Origin: Ornithodoros turicata
Taxonomy: Eukaryota > Arthropoda > Arachnida > Ixodida > Argasidae
Assembly: GCF_037126465.1 (NCBI RefSeq)
Contig: NC_088206.1
Coordinates: forward strand, 33,548,573-33,612,572
Direction of reading: 5' to 3'
Length of the DNA stretch: 64,000 bases
The notes beneath the pieces are model-generated. The model was not told where the DNA came from, did not search any database, and saw nothing but the letters and a program-made list of their open reading frames with translations. The position numbers and the translations under genes are program-made. Below are positions 1 through 12,400 of this stretch, in pieces; within the stretch, counting starts at the first letter, position 1, and the number at the start of each line of letters is the position of its first letter.

Positions 1-1493
1 TGGTTGCTTCCATTTCTCCTTGTACTGACATGTCTAGGAGAATAAATATGTCGACACAAGAAGGTGTCATTTGTGTGTTTGCACAGATGTGGTTGTCCAG
101 CATGTTCTGCATATAAATGTGCTTCCATATAATGGGAAGGGTACATTGATGTTGGTGATGACTTAAACAAATATGTTGTTGTGCAAGTTTTTCCAATATC
201 CAAGTTGCATGCATCACTGTTCCCTAATGCCTTGATTAACCTCTGGTGAATGGTTTGTTACGGTTTGAAATCTGTGTGCATAATAACAGGTTGTTCTCAC
301 GGTAGACCAATACATTTAAGATCACCATATATTCATATTAACACTCCATGATGTACTTTAGGTGTAATAACTGCCTGTTTTGTATGGATGGCCGTAGAAG
401 TGAACCTATGCCTGATTGGTTCAAGTGCCTGTTTAGTGGCCTAAATGGCAGAGATGGAGTGGCTTCTATTAAATATGTACAGTACGCAAGTGGAGAGGAA
501 AGCGAGCAAGATGGAAGTTACTTTGACTACTTTGCCATTTAGCACAGAACGAAACCTCACTCTCAGTCAGCAACAATGAGAAGGGAAGGCATTGCAATTG
601 TATGCTGCCAGTGGCAAGGGTGGGAGGTTCACAATTTATTTTATTCAGGCCTCATTCATTTAGCCTTCAGCTTGGACCCGCTCCTTAGGCATTCTTGCAC
701 TTGCCGTTGCCAGAAACAGGTGGTACATGCATTGCTAGTGAGCGCACTACTGTATTTTCCAATGCAACAGTGTGTAACGTTGATGCATAATGCACACTCT
801 GTGGGTGAGAATACCAGAGCTAGCAGTGCACCGAAACTAAACTCTACATCGGTGTTAGTGGCCACCTTATTCAAAGCTCTTGAATATGTGGACCCTCCAT
901 TGCATCTGTTACGGACACACTGTTTAATCAGTCATTAAAGCCTGATTCACAAGTCCATTAAAGACACTTAAAGGGTCAGTCTGAGCCATATTAGGGTAGA
1001 ACATTCAGAATTACATTAAACGGAGCTGGGTAGCTTAAACATGGAAAATGAACCACTTGTTCACATCCAAATCCGGTTTTACAGTGGGGTAAGCATCAGC
1101 TACAGCACCTCAGGGGACAGCACAAGGGCATGTGACTAAGATAAAGGTGATTGAGGGCTGTTTTGAGATGTGATGAAACATAATCAGTGAGTTTTACCTG
1201 GAATAACTGGCTTGGCGGAACAAAAACGAAGCTGCAGACACGCTTGCTGTGAAGTTTAATGATTAGTAATTGGCTCAAAATTTAATTCAAATAGTTTGCA
1301 CAGTGGCTCTGCAAAATTTGAAACTTCGTTATGTTTCCTGTCACGTGATTATTTGAGGCACATTGGGGCGCAGTGTAGATTTGGATACGGAGTCATGACA
1401 TATGAAGAAAGGGATGCATAAGCAAACCCAACTGTGACACCCCCTCGTTCAATAAATAATGCGTCCGGATTTCCGCATTTCTGTCTTTTTGCC

Positions 1494-1528
1494 CTGAGAA
1501 TGGAACCCATATAGGTTCCGAAACATCG
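1494..1528 (+). other. Hammerhead-like motif, degenerate
   Basis: CTGAGAA is followed by a 6 bp stem (GGAACC at 1502-1507, GGTTCC at 1514-1519) and GAAAC at 1520-1524. The order matches a hammerhead ribozyme core (CUGANGA, stem II, GAAA), but the core reads CUGAGAA. Such motifs are known at the ends of Penelope-like retroelements. Likely a dead remnant. Confidence 0.3.
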
Positions 1529-2975
1529 GTTTTATATTGCTTTTAGCCTGTTCTAGCTGCCAGTGTACATTTTAGTGTGAATAAATGTTAGCATGATGTC
1601 CAAGTGAAAAGAAGAAAAAGGACAATCTTGAGGGCAGTGCTCTGGAGTATAAGGTCAGTTTTTGAATGGGACAATGACTGGGCTTGTTGATCCCTAAGTA
1701 AAGGGTGAAGATACAAATGTTAGAAAAAGATGGAGATTAGGTATTTGAAATATGCCTTCAAGCACTTCCCACATTATTACCCCATGTATTACTGATAGGT
1801 AAGCCTCCTCAACAGTGTGAAGACTTCATCTTAGTTTTCTGTGCTGCAAATTCTCAAACTCCGTCATGTTGTGCAGTGATCTAAAATTATTTTTAAAATG
1901 CTCCAAAGTGTGCCCTGAACTGCATAAGTTAGGCAAGCGACAAGCAGTTTGCCTCAACAAGAAAAATGCAAGTATTCTATACCAGACACTTTACTAACTG
2001 TTCTTTTGTACTGTTTTGTACTGACTTGCTTTCAAATATATTGTGAAGCTGTTCATATGAAAACGCTCTGTCTGGTTATGAGCCATACCTTGGATACCTC
2101 TTGATATACTGTGGGCCAAATGTTTTTTAATAGATCAAGACTATCGTTGTTTGTAAATGTTTCTTTACCAGAAAGTTAGGATTTTAATTGCTTTTTATAA
2201 AACCTGTAAAAGCCACAGAACCTAACCTCTTTGGGTTTTTAGGCTTTTGGTAACTGTGATGGAAATATTGCATACTCGATGCTTAGATGGAGCCCAGCAC
2301 ATTCACTCTGTCTTAACATACTTCTCGGTTCTCTCAGCTTAGTGGAAGGACTTATGTAATTTACATGTGGAAGGCATATCCTGAAAGTAAGGTCCAGGAA
2401 ATAAAGTTCAAGGAAGCATTGGCCGCTGAGAAGCTTTTCCATCAAGTTCTCGCAATCTTTCAAATAGACTGCATGCACCAAATGAAAGTACATCTGCTGC
2501 TGTCTTTGGCATGCATATTTTCATCTCTTTATCTCACAAATGTTACATGCAAATGTGGCAACACAACCCCTTGGATATGTTGCCTGAGACTTTCCACTCG
2601 ATTAATGAATGGCCTCCATGGTGACTGGCGGCAGCAATATTTGCAAACAGAACTTAACTAATGGAGGCTGTGGAATTCGTGCATAAAGCGCTCTTGCGCA
2701 CCAGAGCTCTGCAAAATGTTTTTGTCGTTTCATGACACACTTTCATTGCCCATGCAAGATGACAAAAAAAATCTGTTCTTGATCATGGGGGAATAGGCCA
2801 TCACTGCATAAGCAAACAACTTTATTTTGGTGATACCTTGTTTTTTATGCAAGACATAGAAACGTAACATGTCTGAAAAGTTGAACACTGATGGTAGTTT
2901 GTTTAATAGCAGCAGAACGACAAGGTAGACAGGACACCAACCTCATCTTTCTGTCTCTGTCTGAGAAGCACGTGG

Positions 2976-3122
2976 CAGAAAAGGTGAAAAACGTCTGGAA
3001 TCCCAAGTGGGTTATGAAAGGATTTCCACTTGAAACCACTTACGTATAAAGTGGTTCAAAGTGGTTTCAAGTGGAAATCTTTTCATAAACCACTTGGGAT
3101 TGCAGGCATTTTTCACCTGGGA
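2976..3122. repeat. Snapback inverted repeat
   Basis: About 65 bp arms fold on each other around a short centre near 3042-3060. The inner parts (cccaagtgggttatgaaag / ctttt-cataaaccacttggg) are nearly perfect and pairing decays outward. Looks like a tiny foldback MITE. No coding content. Confidence 0.7.
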
Positions 3123-3309
3123 GACATTTTATCTTCGCATGCACGAAGTGCACAGTCACAAGTGCAGTAAACTCAACTCTTGGTGAAACTGTTCCCGAGA
3201 ACAGTAAACCATGAAGAGCTGAATCCACCTGTGAAATGTTTTTATAGTCCTTTGATAGCCTCCTCATTAACAAGCATGGGAATTACAGCACAGTTGTATT
3301 CACTACCAG

Positions 3310-3477
3310 GTTAGCTGGCAAGGCTCATCTGATGAAGAAAGCGATACTGAAGACACCTCCCACCTGACTTCAGAGGAGGCATGCCAACATCGAAATAAAA
3401 GAAAGCTATTCTACATTGCCCGTGAGATGGCTACTTCTGAAAACATCTTTGTAGATGCTCTACGTCTACTCAACGTG
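3310..3477 (+). CDS. FGD6: FGD exon a: acidic linker and start of RhoGEF (DH) domain
   Basis: The reading frame opens with an acidic, serine-rich stretch ([12 protein letters not shown]) and runs into the first DH helix, [20 protein letters not shown]. It ends in phase 0 at a gtaagt donor. The acceptor at 3308-3309 is the best fit but its pyrimidine tract is weak. Another AG at 3313-3314 would shorten the exon by five bases and change the incoming phase, so the 5' edge is tentative. No upstream coding exon is recognisable in 1-3300. Confidence 0.85.
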
Positions 3478-6400
3478 GTAAGTATCCTGTTGCCCTGCTT
3501 TTGCAAAATGTGACTAGTAGTTTTGGACCATTATTAACAGATGAGATAAAAACAAGCCCACTCTAAGATATTTGACAGGTACGTAGTTGTATATGAGAGT
3601 AACGGCTAGGTGAGCATCAACGGAAACTTGCACAAGCTCTTTTCTGTTTCATGGAACCCAGATGCTTGCACAGGAGAAGGACTCTGTATGTTAAAGCAAA
3701 TACTAAGGATTTATCTTGTGTTGCTTGTTCAAAAGAAAACAGGGTGGCACTTCTTCAACCTCCCAAACTTGCAACTTCCTTCACGAACTGATAACAATAA
3801 TAGTAATTGACAATGACTTCAAGTTGTGATTTACATTTCTCTCTGTTTTTGGCAGTGATAGGGGCTGTACTCAGAAAATAGATAACAGATAAATAGATAA
3901 TCTCTCTCCCACTCTTCCTTATACCTTTTTAAACACTTTGAGAGGCTGACTTATTATTCTGAAGTACCTTAACTGAAGTATCTTTTACCTGCATCATGCA
4001 AATGCTTTGAAATGTCATTTCTCTGCTAGCAAATACAGTATTACACAGCTTACAGCATTCACACTTGAAAGTGCACACCTAGATTTCCAATATTTTATTC
4101 ATTATGCAACCCAGGAATGGTACAGGCATTCTTCAGGATGACGTATCATATGTCAGTAGGTGGGAGGAGTATTATCACACACTTATATTTTACATGTATA
4201 TTGTGAGGTTACTGCACTGTGTGAGCTTTGCACAACGCTGTGAAGGTCTAATAAACTTGCCTCCATCTGTTAGATTGGATTTGTTTAGTGCTTAGAGTAT
4301 CAACTTTTCATGGGGTAAATAATATTGACGCAAGTTGTAGGATAGGTAGGATAAAGGAACAACAAGCTTTAATTAGCAGCCGGAAGCCAGGCAACCGAGA
4401 GAATGAATCTTCGCGCGCTAAGCCGCGCGGCACCCACACTTCGTCACGTATCACTATCCCCCCCGTGGAGGTATTGATCATCCTAATCAATGATTGGGAC
4501 TGTGGTATGGCTTCATGCGTGACACGTGTACGACGTCTTCTTTTGAAGCCCTGTGAGTTCGGCGTTGCGCGCTGTCAGCCGTGCGGACGACATAGTTTAC
4601 GGGCGAAGATTGGCGAAGCACTTCGTATGGGCCAAAGTACCGTCGCATGAGTTTCTCGGAAAGCCCAACTTTACGGTCCGGTTTCCACACCCAGACGAGG
4701 TCGCCCAACTGGTACAAGGGGTCCGAGAGCGTGGAGTCGTAACGGTCCTTTTGGTTCGATTGGGAGATCAGAGTGTAGGTGTGGGCGAGTTGGCGGCTTT
4801 CTTCCGCACGGCTCATTAGTTCGGTCACGAAGTCTGTTCTGTGACCGGTGTCAACGTAGGGAAAAAGGGTGTCCAAAGTCGTGCCACTGGAATGGGCAAA
4901 CAGGTGGAAAAAGGGGCTGAAGGAGGTTATCTCGTGCCGGGAGGTGTTATAGGCATAGGTGATGAACGGCAGAACAGTGTCCCAGTTTCGGTGGGACGCG
5001 TCCACATACATAGAAAGCATGTCTGAGAGCGTGCGGTTGAGCCGCTCGGTGGCGCCGTTGCACTGTGGATGGTATGCCGTGGTGGTAAGACGATGTATGC
5101 GACAGGCACGGAGAAATTCTGAGACAAGCCTTGACAAGAAAGCTGACCCTCGGTCACTCAGCAGTTCCCTCGGTGCGCCGTGTCTCAATATGACTTGTTC
5201 CAACAGGAAAGAGGCAACGTCGGGTGCTGTGGCCGTAGGGAGGGCCTTGGTCTCAGCATACCGGGTGTAGTGGTCTACGCAGACAACAACCCATCTGTTT
5301 CCGTCGGCAGAGACCGGAAAGGGACCAAGGAGGTCGATACCGAGGCGTTGGAAGGGGGCCGCGGGGGGCGGAATGGGCTGAAGCAGACCCTGGGGAGCGG
5401 ACGGCAGGTGCTTACGGCGCTGACAGTCGGTGCATCGCCGAATTATCCGGATATGAATCGCCGCATGCCAGGCCAGAAGAAGCGCTTGATGACCCTGTCG
5501 TACGTCCTTGCGAAGCCGAGGTGTCCAGATGTTGGATCATCATGCAGGGTCTGAAGGAGTGCGCGGCGAAGATGGCGAGGGATAATGATCAAATAGGGTC
5601 GTCCGAAGGGATCAAAATTTTTCTTGTAGAGGACCGAATCGTGAAGGACAAAGTTTTGGGAGCGTCGAGCGTCACGCCGTGAAAGCGGGGTGTGTGGCTG
5701 TAACATCTCGATGATGGTTTGCAACGATGAATCACCACGTTGCTCAGCGGGGAGGTCCGAGAGGTCAAATGGAATCGTGTCAACGGAGTTCGTAATATTA
5801 GCGATGTCGGGGAGAGCAGCGCGGGACTAGGCGTCAGCGTCCAGGTGCTTCTGACCAGCTTTATGGACAACTTCGAAGTCGTACTCTTGGAGCAGTAATG
5901 CCCACTGTGCGAGCTTCCCGGATGGCGCTTTTATGTTGGACAGCCAGCAGAGGGCATGGTGGTCTGTCACGACCTTGAAGGGCTTGCCGTAAAGGTAGGG
6001 ACGAAACTTGTTTATTGCCCACACCACGGCGAGGCACTCTTGCTCGGTGATGCTATAATTCTGTTAAGGTGCGGACATGCAACGACTCGCGAAGGCGATG
6101 GGGTGCTCAGCGTCATCGGGGCGTTGTGTCAGCACGGCGCCAAGGCCAGTTCCGCTGGCGTCTGTGTGGATCTCGACCGGTGCGTTGGGGTCAAAGTGCC
6201 TCAGTACCGGAGACGAAGTGAGTGCAGCCTTGAGACAGTTGAAGGAAATTTCGTGCTCGTCCTCCCAACGAAAGGTGATGCCTTTCTTTAAGAGGTCTTG
6301 TAAGGGCCGCGCCTTGGTTGCGAAGTGCTCCACGAAGCGACGGAAATAAGAGCATAGCCCGAGGAAACTGCGCACGGCCTTGATTGTAGTTGGGCGGGGA

Positions 6401-9400
6401 AAATTCGTCACGGCATCGGTCTTTTTCGGGTCCGGGCGGATGCCGTCCGGACAGACGAGGTGTCCCAGGACGGCAAGCTCCTGGCAGGCGAAGCGACATT
6501 TCTTGTGGTTGAGGGTGAGGCCAGCAGCAGTCATGCACTTCAGGACCTGGTGTAGGCGAGCGTTGTGTTGTTCGAGGGTCGAGCCGAAGACGACGATGTC
6601 GTCTAAGTAACATAAGTACGACGTTCACTTAAGAGTCCCGAGTACGTTGTCTATCATCCGCTCAAAGGTGGCCGGAGCATTGCATAGGCCGAAGGGCATG
6701 ACTCGAAACTGGTATAATCCATCGGGAGTGACAAAGGCAGTTTTTTCTGCGTCCTTGGGGTCCACCTCGATTTGCCAATATCCAGAACGCATGTCAATGG
6801 AGGAGAAGTATTGCGCTCCCTGAAGGCAGTCAAGGGCATCATCAATGCGTGGCATGGGGTATGTGTCGCGTTTGGTGATTTTGTTCAGCTTCCGGAAATC
6901 AATGCAGAACCGCCAAGAACCATCTTTTTTTCGGACGAGAACAACTGGTGCAGCCCAGGGGCTGGAAGATTGCTCGATGACGCCATCATCCAACATTTCT
7001 TGGACATGCTGCTGTATAACTGTTAGCTCGGCGGATGACACGCGATACGGCTTCTGTCGAAGAGGCCGATGACCCTGAGTGTCGATGGGGTGTCGAACAA
7101 GATCTGTGTGGCCCTGTTTCCGGTCGAAATCAAAAAGGTGGGCGTAGTCTTTCAGAACGGAGAGAACATGCGCACGCTGACCGCGATCAAGATTTTTGTC
7201 GACCATCGTAGCCAAGCGCTCCTGTGCAACCTTAGAAGTGATAGGGTCCAGGGCTGTTGTCGCTGTGTCGGTTGAGATGCACTGGAGCAAGGGGAGCAGG
7301 ACGGGCAGTGTAATCAAACGAAGCTATGACAATACCGTCAGGAAGGAGTACAGGGCTGTACCCCGTGTTAACGAGCCAGAGTTTGGCATCGTGGCCGTGA
7401 AGGGAGGTAACGCTGCATGGTGACGTGACACCCTTCTGAACAAGTAGTGCGCCCGCCGGCTCCGTGATGATATCCGCGTCAATGTAGCCAAGGTCGGGAT
7501 GAGTGTCAATTGTGCTTACGACGCCCACAGTCGACTGCGGTGGAAGTATTGTGGTCTGCTTGAGCTTCAGTCTGCCGGATTGGGCTCCACATGCGGCATT
7601 CTCTTCCCAAAACGACGTGTGCGGAAATGGGGCTACGAGCAGTTGTTGAGCGCTGCAGTCAATGAGGGCACCGTGGGCGGATAAAAAGTTCATACCTAAA
7701 ATGGCGTCGTAAGAGCAACGTTCGAGGACTACAAATTGGACCGGGACAATGGTGCTCTGCAACATGAGCCTAGCCGTACATACGCCAAGACAGGCCAGCG
7801 GCTGGAGGTTCACCGACCGAAGGGTATGTGGCTCTACGGGAGTGAGGATCTTGCGCAGTTTTCGTCGGAGGTCATCACTCATCACTGAAACACAAGCACC
7901 AGTGTCAACCAGCGCTGACACCACAAAATTGTCTACGTTTACATGCACAACGTTCGTTTCCATTGACAAAGTTTCCGTGGAAGGTGCTTTCATCAAAAAT
8001 CGTGGAGCAGCCTGGCCTTCAACGGTCGCTGATACTAGTTTCCCAGTGGGGGCTCGGGCCTGAACTGGGGCGATGGTGTGCGGTCTCGTGGTAGCTGTCT
8101 GGGAGGGGGAGATAGGGACTGCCGTCGGCTGTAGCGGCGGGTGGGCGAAAAGGAACGGTGAGGACTGTCTTGTAAGGGGTCTGACGGGCGGCGGTCATGA
8201 TCTTGCTGGCTTTGGTTACTGAAATAATTCAGGTACGCAGCGGTGTTACGGCAGTAACGGCGGATGTAGCCGACGCGGCCGCAGCCGAAACATATGGGAC
8301 AGTCATCAGCGGTGCAGCCAGGGTTGTAGCGCTGTATGGGTGGACCTTGGGTAGGCAACGTGCGAAAAGCGAAGGTCGCTCCACGGTTGTCGACAGGAGG
8401 GTAGTGGGCGCCGCCTGCGGCGTTGTCTACTGGGGAAACAGCGCCTCCGTTAGGGTATACGTAAGGATGGTATACGGGAGGAGGAGCTTGCTGGCGGGGC
8501 AACGGCAGGACACGTTGTATTTGGTCCTGCACGGCGTTGTACAAGAGCGGAACAGTGTGAGGGGTCGGGAGGGCGTTCCGGAAAGCTGCCTGTGTTTCGT
8601 CGTGAACGATACGACGAATCATGCTCGCCAAATCCTCAGGTGCATTGTGCACGGCGGCCACGGTAGGCACGACGTTAGGGAGCCGCTGGACCGTAGTGGT
8701 TGTGACCCGAGTACGTCGCAAAGCTTCGAATTTGCGTGTTTCTTCTACGAGGTCACGCACAGAGGTAACACTTTGGAACGTCAAAAAGTTGAAGACGTCC
8801 TCGGCGATGCCTTTAAGCAGGTGACCAGGCTTGTCCTCTTCAGACATATCGGGCTTAACGGTACAGCAAAGCTTGAGGACATTCTCAATGTAGTCCGTAC
8901 ATGTCTCGTTAGCTAACTGTGCCCGAGTGGAAAGGATGGTCTCAGCTTCTTTCTTCTGATCGTGGCTGTTACCAAAAAGGGCAGTGAGCTGTGACTGGAA
9001 TTCGTCCCACGAGTTAAGAGAATCTTCATGATTTTCGAACCAAATCCTGGCGGTCCCAGATAGATAAAAGATGACGTTAGCAAGCTTAAATGAATCGTCC
9101 CAGCCGTTGACATCACTCACGCGTCGGTATTCGTGTAGCCATTGAGTAGGGTTTTCGCCCCGCTTGCCAGAGAACGTTGAAGCCTCCCTGTCTCGTCTGG
9201 GGTAGTAACGCGGTGGTGGACCTGCGAGGACATCGGCGTACGATGTTCCGTCTGTAACGACGTTGGGCGCGGATCCTGGGTGCTGGGCGGGGTCGTCACC
9301 GGCCATTGGAAATTCTGGCCCCAAACCGCGGAGACGCCGACTAGACCGAGGTAGAGCCGTCATGGATTGCGTGGGGGAGTCGAGTCCGCACCTCCACCAA

Positions 9401-12400
9401 GTGCCGCAAGTTGTAGAATAGGTAGGATAAAGGAACAACAAGCTTTAATGAGCAGCCGGAAGCCGGGCAACTGAGAGAATGAATCTTCGCGCGCTAAGCC
9501 GCGCGGCACCCACACTTTGTCACGTATCAATATAGCACAAGCATTTTACATTGAAGCATCTCCCTCATTCCATGGAAAGTGAGTGCTTGACCATCTCCCA
9601 TATTTTTCATGTTGCATATAGTATAGCTATTGCATATATTTTTAATTGAGCCGCTACATTAAAAAAAAAATTACTGTTATTTTTTTTTCTTTAAATTTTA
9701 TACCTCAAAAGGTACACAGAAACACAAACCTTTTTGTGAAGATGCTTTCGGTGCTTTTTATTAAGTGTTCATGTTTACCTTTGTCAGAAGCTATGAGGGA
9801 AAGATTCTGAAAGATGACAAAGACAGTCAAAGCTGCACTCTTTGCGTGCATCGTTAGAGAGTAGGGAAGAGATGCATTTCAGATAAGCTGCAATGAGCAT
9901 CATACCGTGCCTTGTAATAACATAAATACGAATCATATGAGGTTGTGCATTGGATGAAGAAAGAGTGGAAAGTTAAGTACATTTCACTCACACATTTTGA
10001 TGACTTTTAGAAAAACATTTGCATGGTCTGGCCTCCTTTGTTTTCTATACTCAAATAATATACCGCAGTGTGCGTCACGAGAAGCAGGCCGGAATTTTCA
10101 TATACCCACGTTCCGTTGTTTGCTTCACAAGCCATGTTTGTTAAGCTCAGGTGTAATATAATTTCAACAGCCAGCGGTTGCCTTAATGAGTTTAGAAAAT
10201 TAATCTAATTAATTAATAAAAATGTATCAGCTGTTTTTCTTTTTTTCATTTTATTTTATTTCCAAAGGAAATAAGGGCAGGTACAAAATGGATTAGGATC
10301 TCCGACGAGGAACCTGGCCCTTTACAAGCAGTCACAGCGATTTTAATATCAATAGTTCATAGAACAGCATACATTTTTTTACAGTTTTAATGCAGTGGCT
10401 AATACGAACAACTTTTAACATCAACAGAACAATAGTATGATAGTTCCAACCGTTCTTCCAATGAAATAAACTACAGAGGACAAGATATCTACGTTCAGTA
10501 ATGCTTCCATCAGTGCTTTTTTTTTTTTCACACAGGAAATGAAGTACACACAGTGAAGCTTCCAACAGTTTATTTACACAAGCTTTTGTGCATTAGACTG
10601 TATTTCATAAGGTGCAAAAGAAAATATAAAGTTACAGCCCATATATAGCAACATGTACCCACACATGAGTGCTGCAGGAGAGGATGACCAGTGAACGCGC
10701 ATGCATTAAAAATAATAAGCAAAAGAGAGAAAGGAACACTCTATGTGACCTTTAGTTGGAAAATATTTGACAGTAAGTGGTGCCTGAAGAAAGCAGGATA
10801 AAAGGCATAATAGTGGCTGTACTGGGAGACGGAGTGTCCTTCATGCGGCGATTGGGAAGTTTGACCAGACTCGACTTGAGAAATGCTCTACAAAGCTTGG
10901 TTGAAAGTGTGTATGCTGAATACGTGGAATGATGGCAGAAAAGGAAATCTTCTTGCAGTTACCTTGGAAAATGAGTTAAGATGCAGTAAATTGATGGAGA
11001 GAACCAGGACTAATGTTGACTCTGTGAGGGGCTACATTTTTAAATTTATATATTAGGTAAGATTCATGGTTTTTCCATTGCAGACCTGAATTGAAGCTGC
11101 ACATGAAGCTCAACATGTGCTTACAATTGAAAGAGGGGAAGGCTCCTGTTTGAAGTAGTGGGGGAGAGTGAATGTTATTTAAAACTTGTGTCTGCTTGAT
11201 GTTTTTGTTTCATTATATTGTTGGAAGTAGCGCCTGTCTCGTCTGCCTTCTTTGCCTCCCTGTCCTCATCTACAATGAGCGCTTTCATCTAGTCATTGCA
11301 CCAACCTTTGTACCTGCCAAAGGAAATGTAGGGCTGTATTACAATTTACTGACCTGCTACAGGAGGGTCGGAAACTGGAAATGCATGTTTGTCATTTGGA
11401 CTGACGGGCCACCTTTCTACACAGTCACACAAATCATGAAGCTTAAGTTTTGTTATGATGTGCACATGAACTTGGACTTTCACTCGAGAGATATGTTCTT
11501 CCTACAATATGTGACTGTGTCACAAGTCCTACTGAGCGTTGTAAACATAAAAACGCGCACTATGCTAGTAAGTCGTATTATGTGGGTCATCTAGGACCCT
11601 ATTCTCAAGAGTGTGCTCGTTTAGCAGCACGGTAAGCCTAATCATGGCTGCTCCACTACATACAGGCGACATGATTCTACCTAGCATCACCATTGCTCAG
11701 CCATCAAGGTCAGACTCGTGAATATTGTATTTTTCTGCACCAGAACCCTGTGCATGTGGTGAAGGGGATAAGTCATGCTTCTGGATTTTGTTCAATTTCT
11801 GCTAAATCACGTGGGAATTATCTGAACTACGACTACGCAAAGACGAGTCTGACCACGGAGGCAGTCATATACACACACACCCTGGAACGAAACTTACAGG
11901 ACATGCATGTAGAGTAGACACATACATGTATGGTACACATTTTGCATTTGCATTATTTGAGGAATATCCACTGCAATTACCTTACCAAATATTCACCTTA
12001 TCCCCTTGTTGCATACTGAGGTTCAGTTGTCCTCCAAAGAAGAGATTACTGGTACGTATTTCCTTAATACACATCACTCACTATCCCATATCTAGAAATC
12101 AATTTCATGCATGAAACTCCTTCAATGTAGTATACTAGATGAGGCAATAAAACATTCAATTATTATTATTATTCAATTGAAACTCCTTTTTTCACCTTTT
12201 TGTCATTGATGTAGGATTTTAGGAATGCTGTTCGGAAAGCAAGCATCCGTAAAGGATACCCAATTATTCCAGAAGACTTACTTGAGCAGATCCTCAAGCA
12301 CCTTCCCCAGTTACAAGCACTAAACGAGAGACTTCTTAGTGACCTCTGTGACCGTGTTGAACATTGGTAAGTGTTATTTTGGGGGACTCCTTGTGTAGCC

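Larger units (their letters stand above)
1..3309. other. No exon found; upstream intron or 5' flank
   Basis: All frames are broken by frequent stops and the short ORFs show no recognisable domain. The stretch holds a degenerate hammerhead-like motif near 1494 and a snapback repeat near 2976-3122, listed separately. The FGD N-terminus must lie further upstream. Confidence 0.6.
4326..9529 (-). mobile_element. Ty3/gypsy LTR retrotransposon, degenerate full-length copy
   Basis: A 5204 bp element antisense to the host gene. It has two 128 bp LTRs (TG...CA), a 4 bp ATAT target duplication (4322-4325 and 9530-9533), a tRNA-type primer site, a polypurine tract, and gag, protease, reverse transcriptase, RNase H and integrase in Ty3/gypsy order. 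Short LTRs recall the mag lineage, but that placement is inference. The LTRs differ at 6 of 128 positions, so the copy is not recent. pol is broken by in-frame stops at 6625-6627, 6064-6066 and 5827-5829 and by two probable frameshifts near 7310 and 5440, so it cannot be autonomous. Confidence 0.95.

Noticed and set aside
8197..8916. 239-codon + strand ORF across the gypsy gag region.
   Set aside because: Shadow of the antisense gag frame; no domain of its own.
11172..11594. 140-codon ORF as a membrane protein gene.
   Set aside because: Hydrophobic start but no domain, no splice context and ordinary intron composition. ORFs of this length are expected by chance here.
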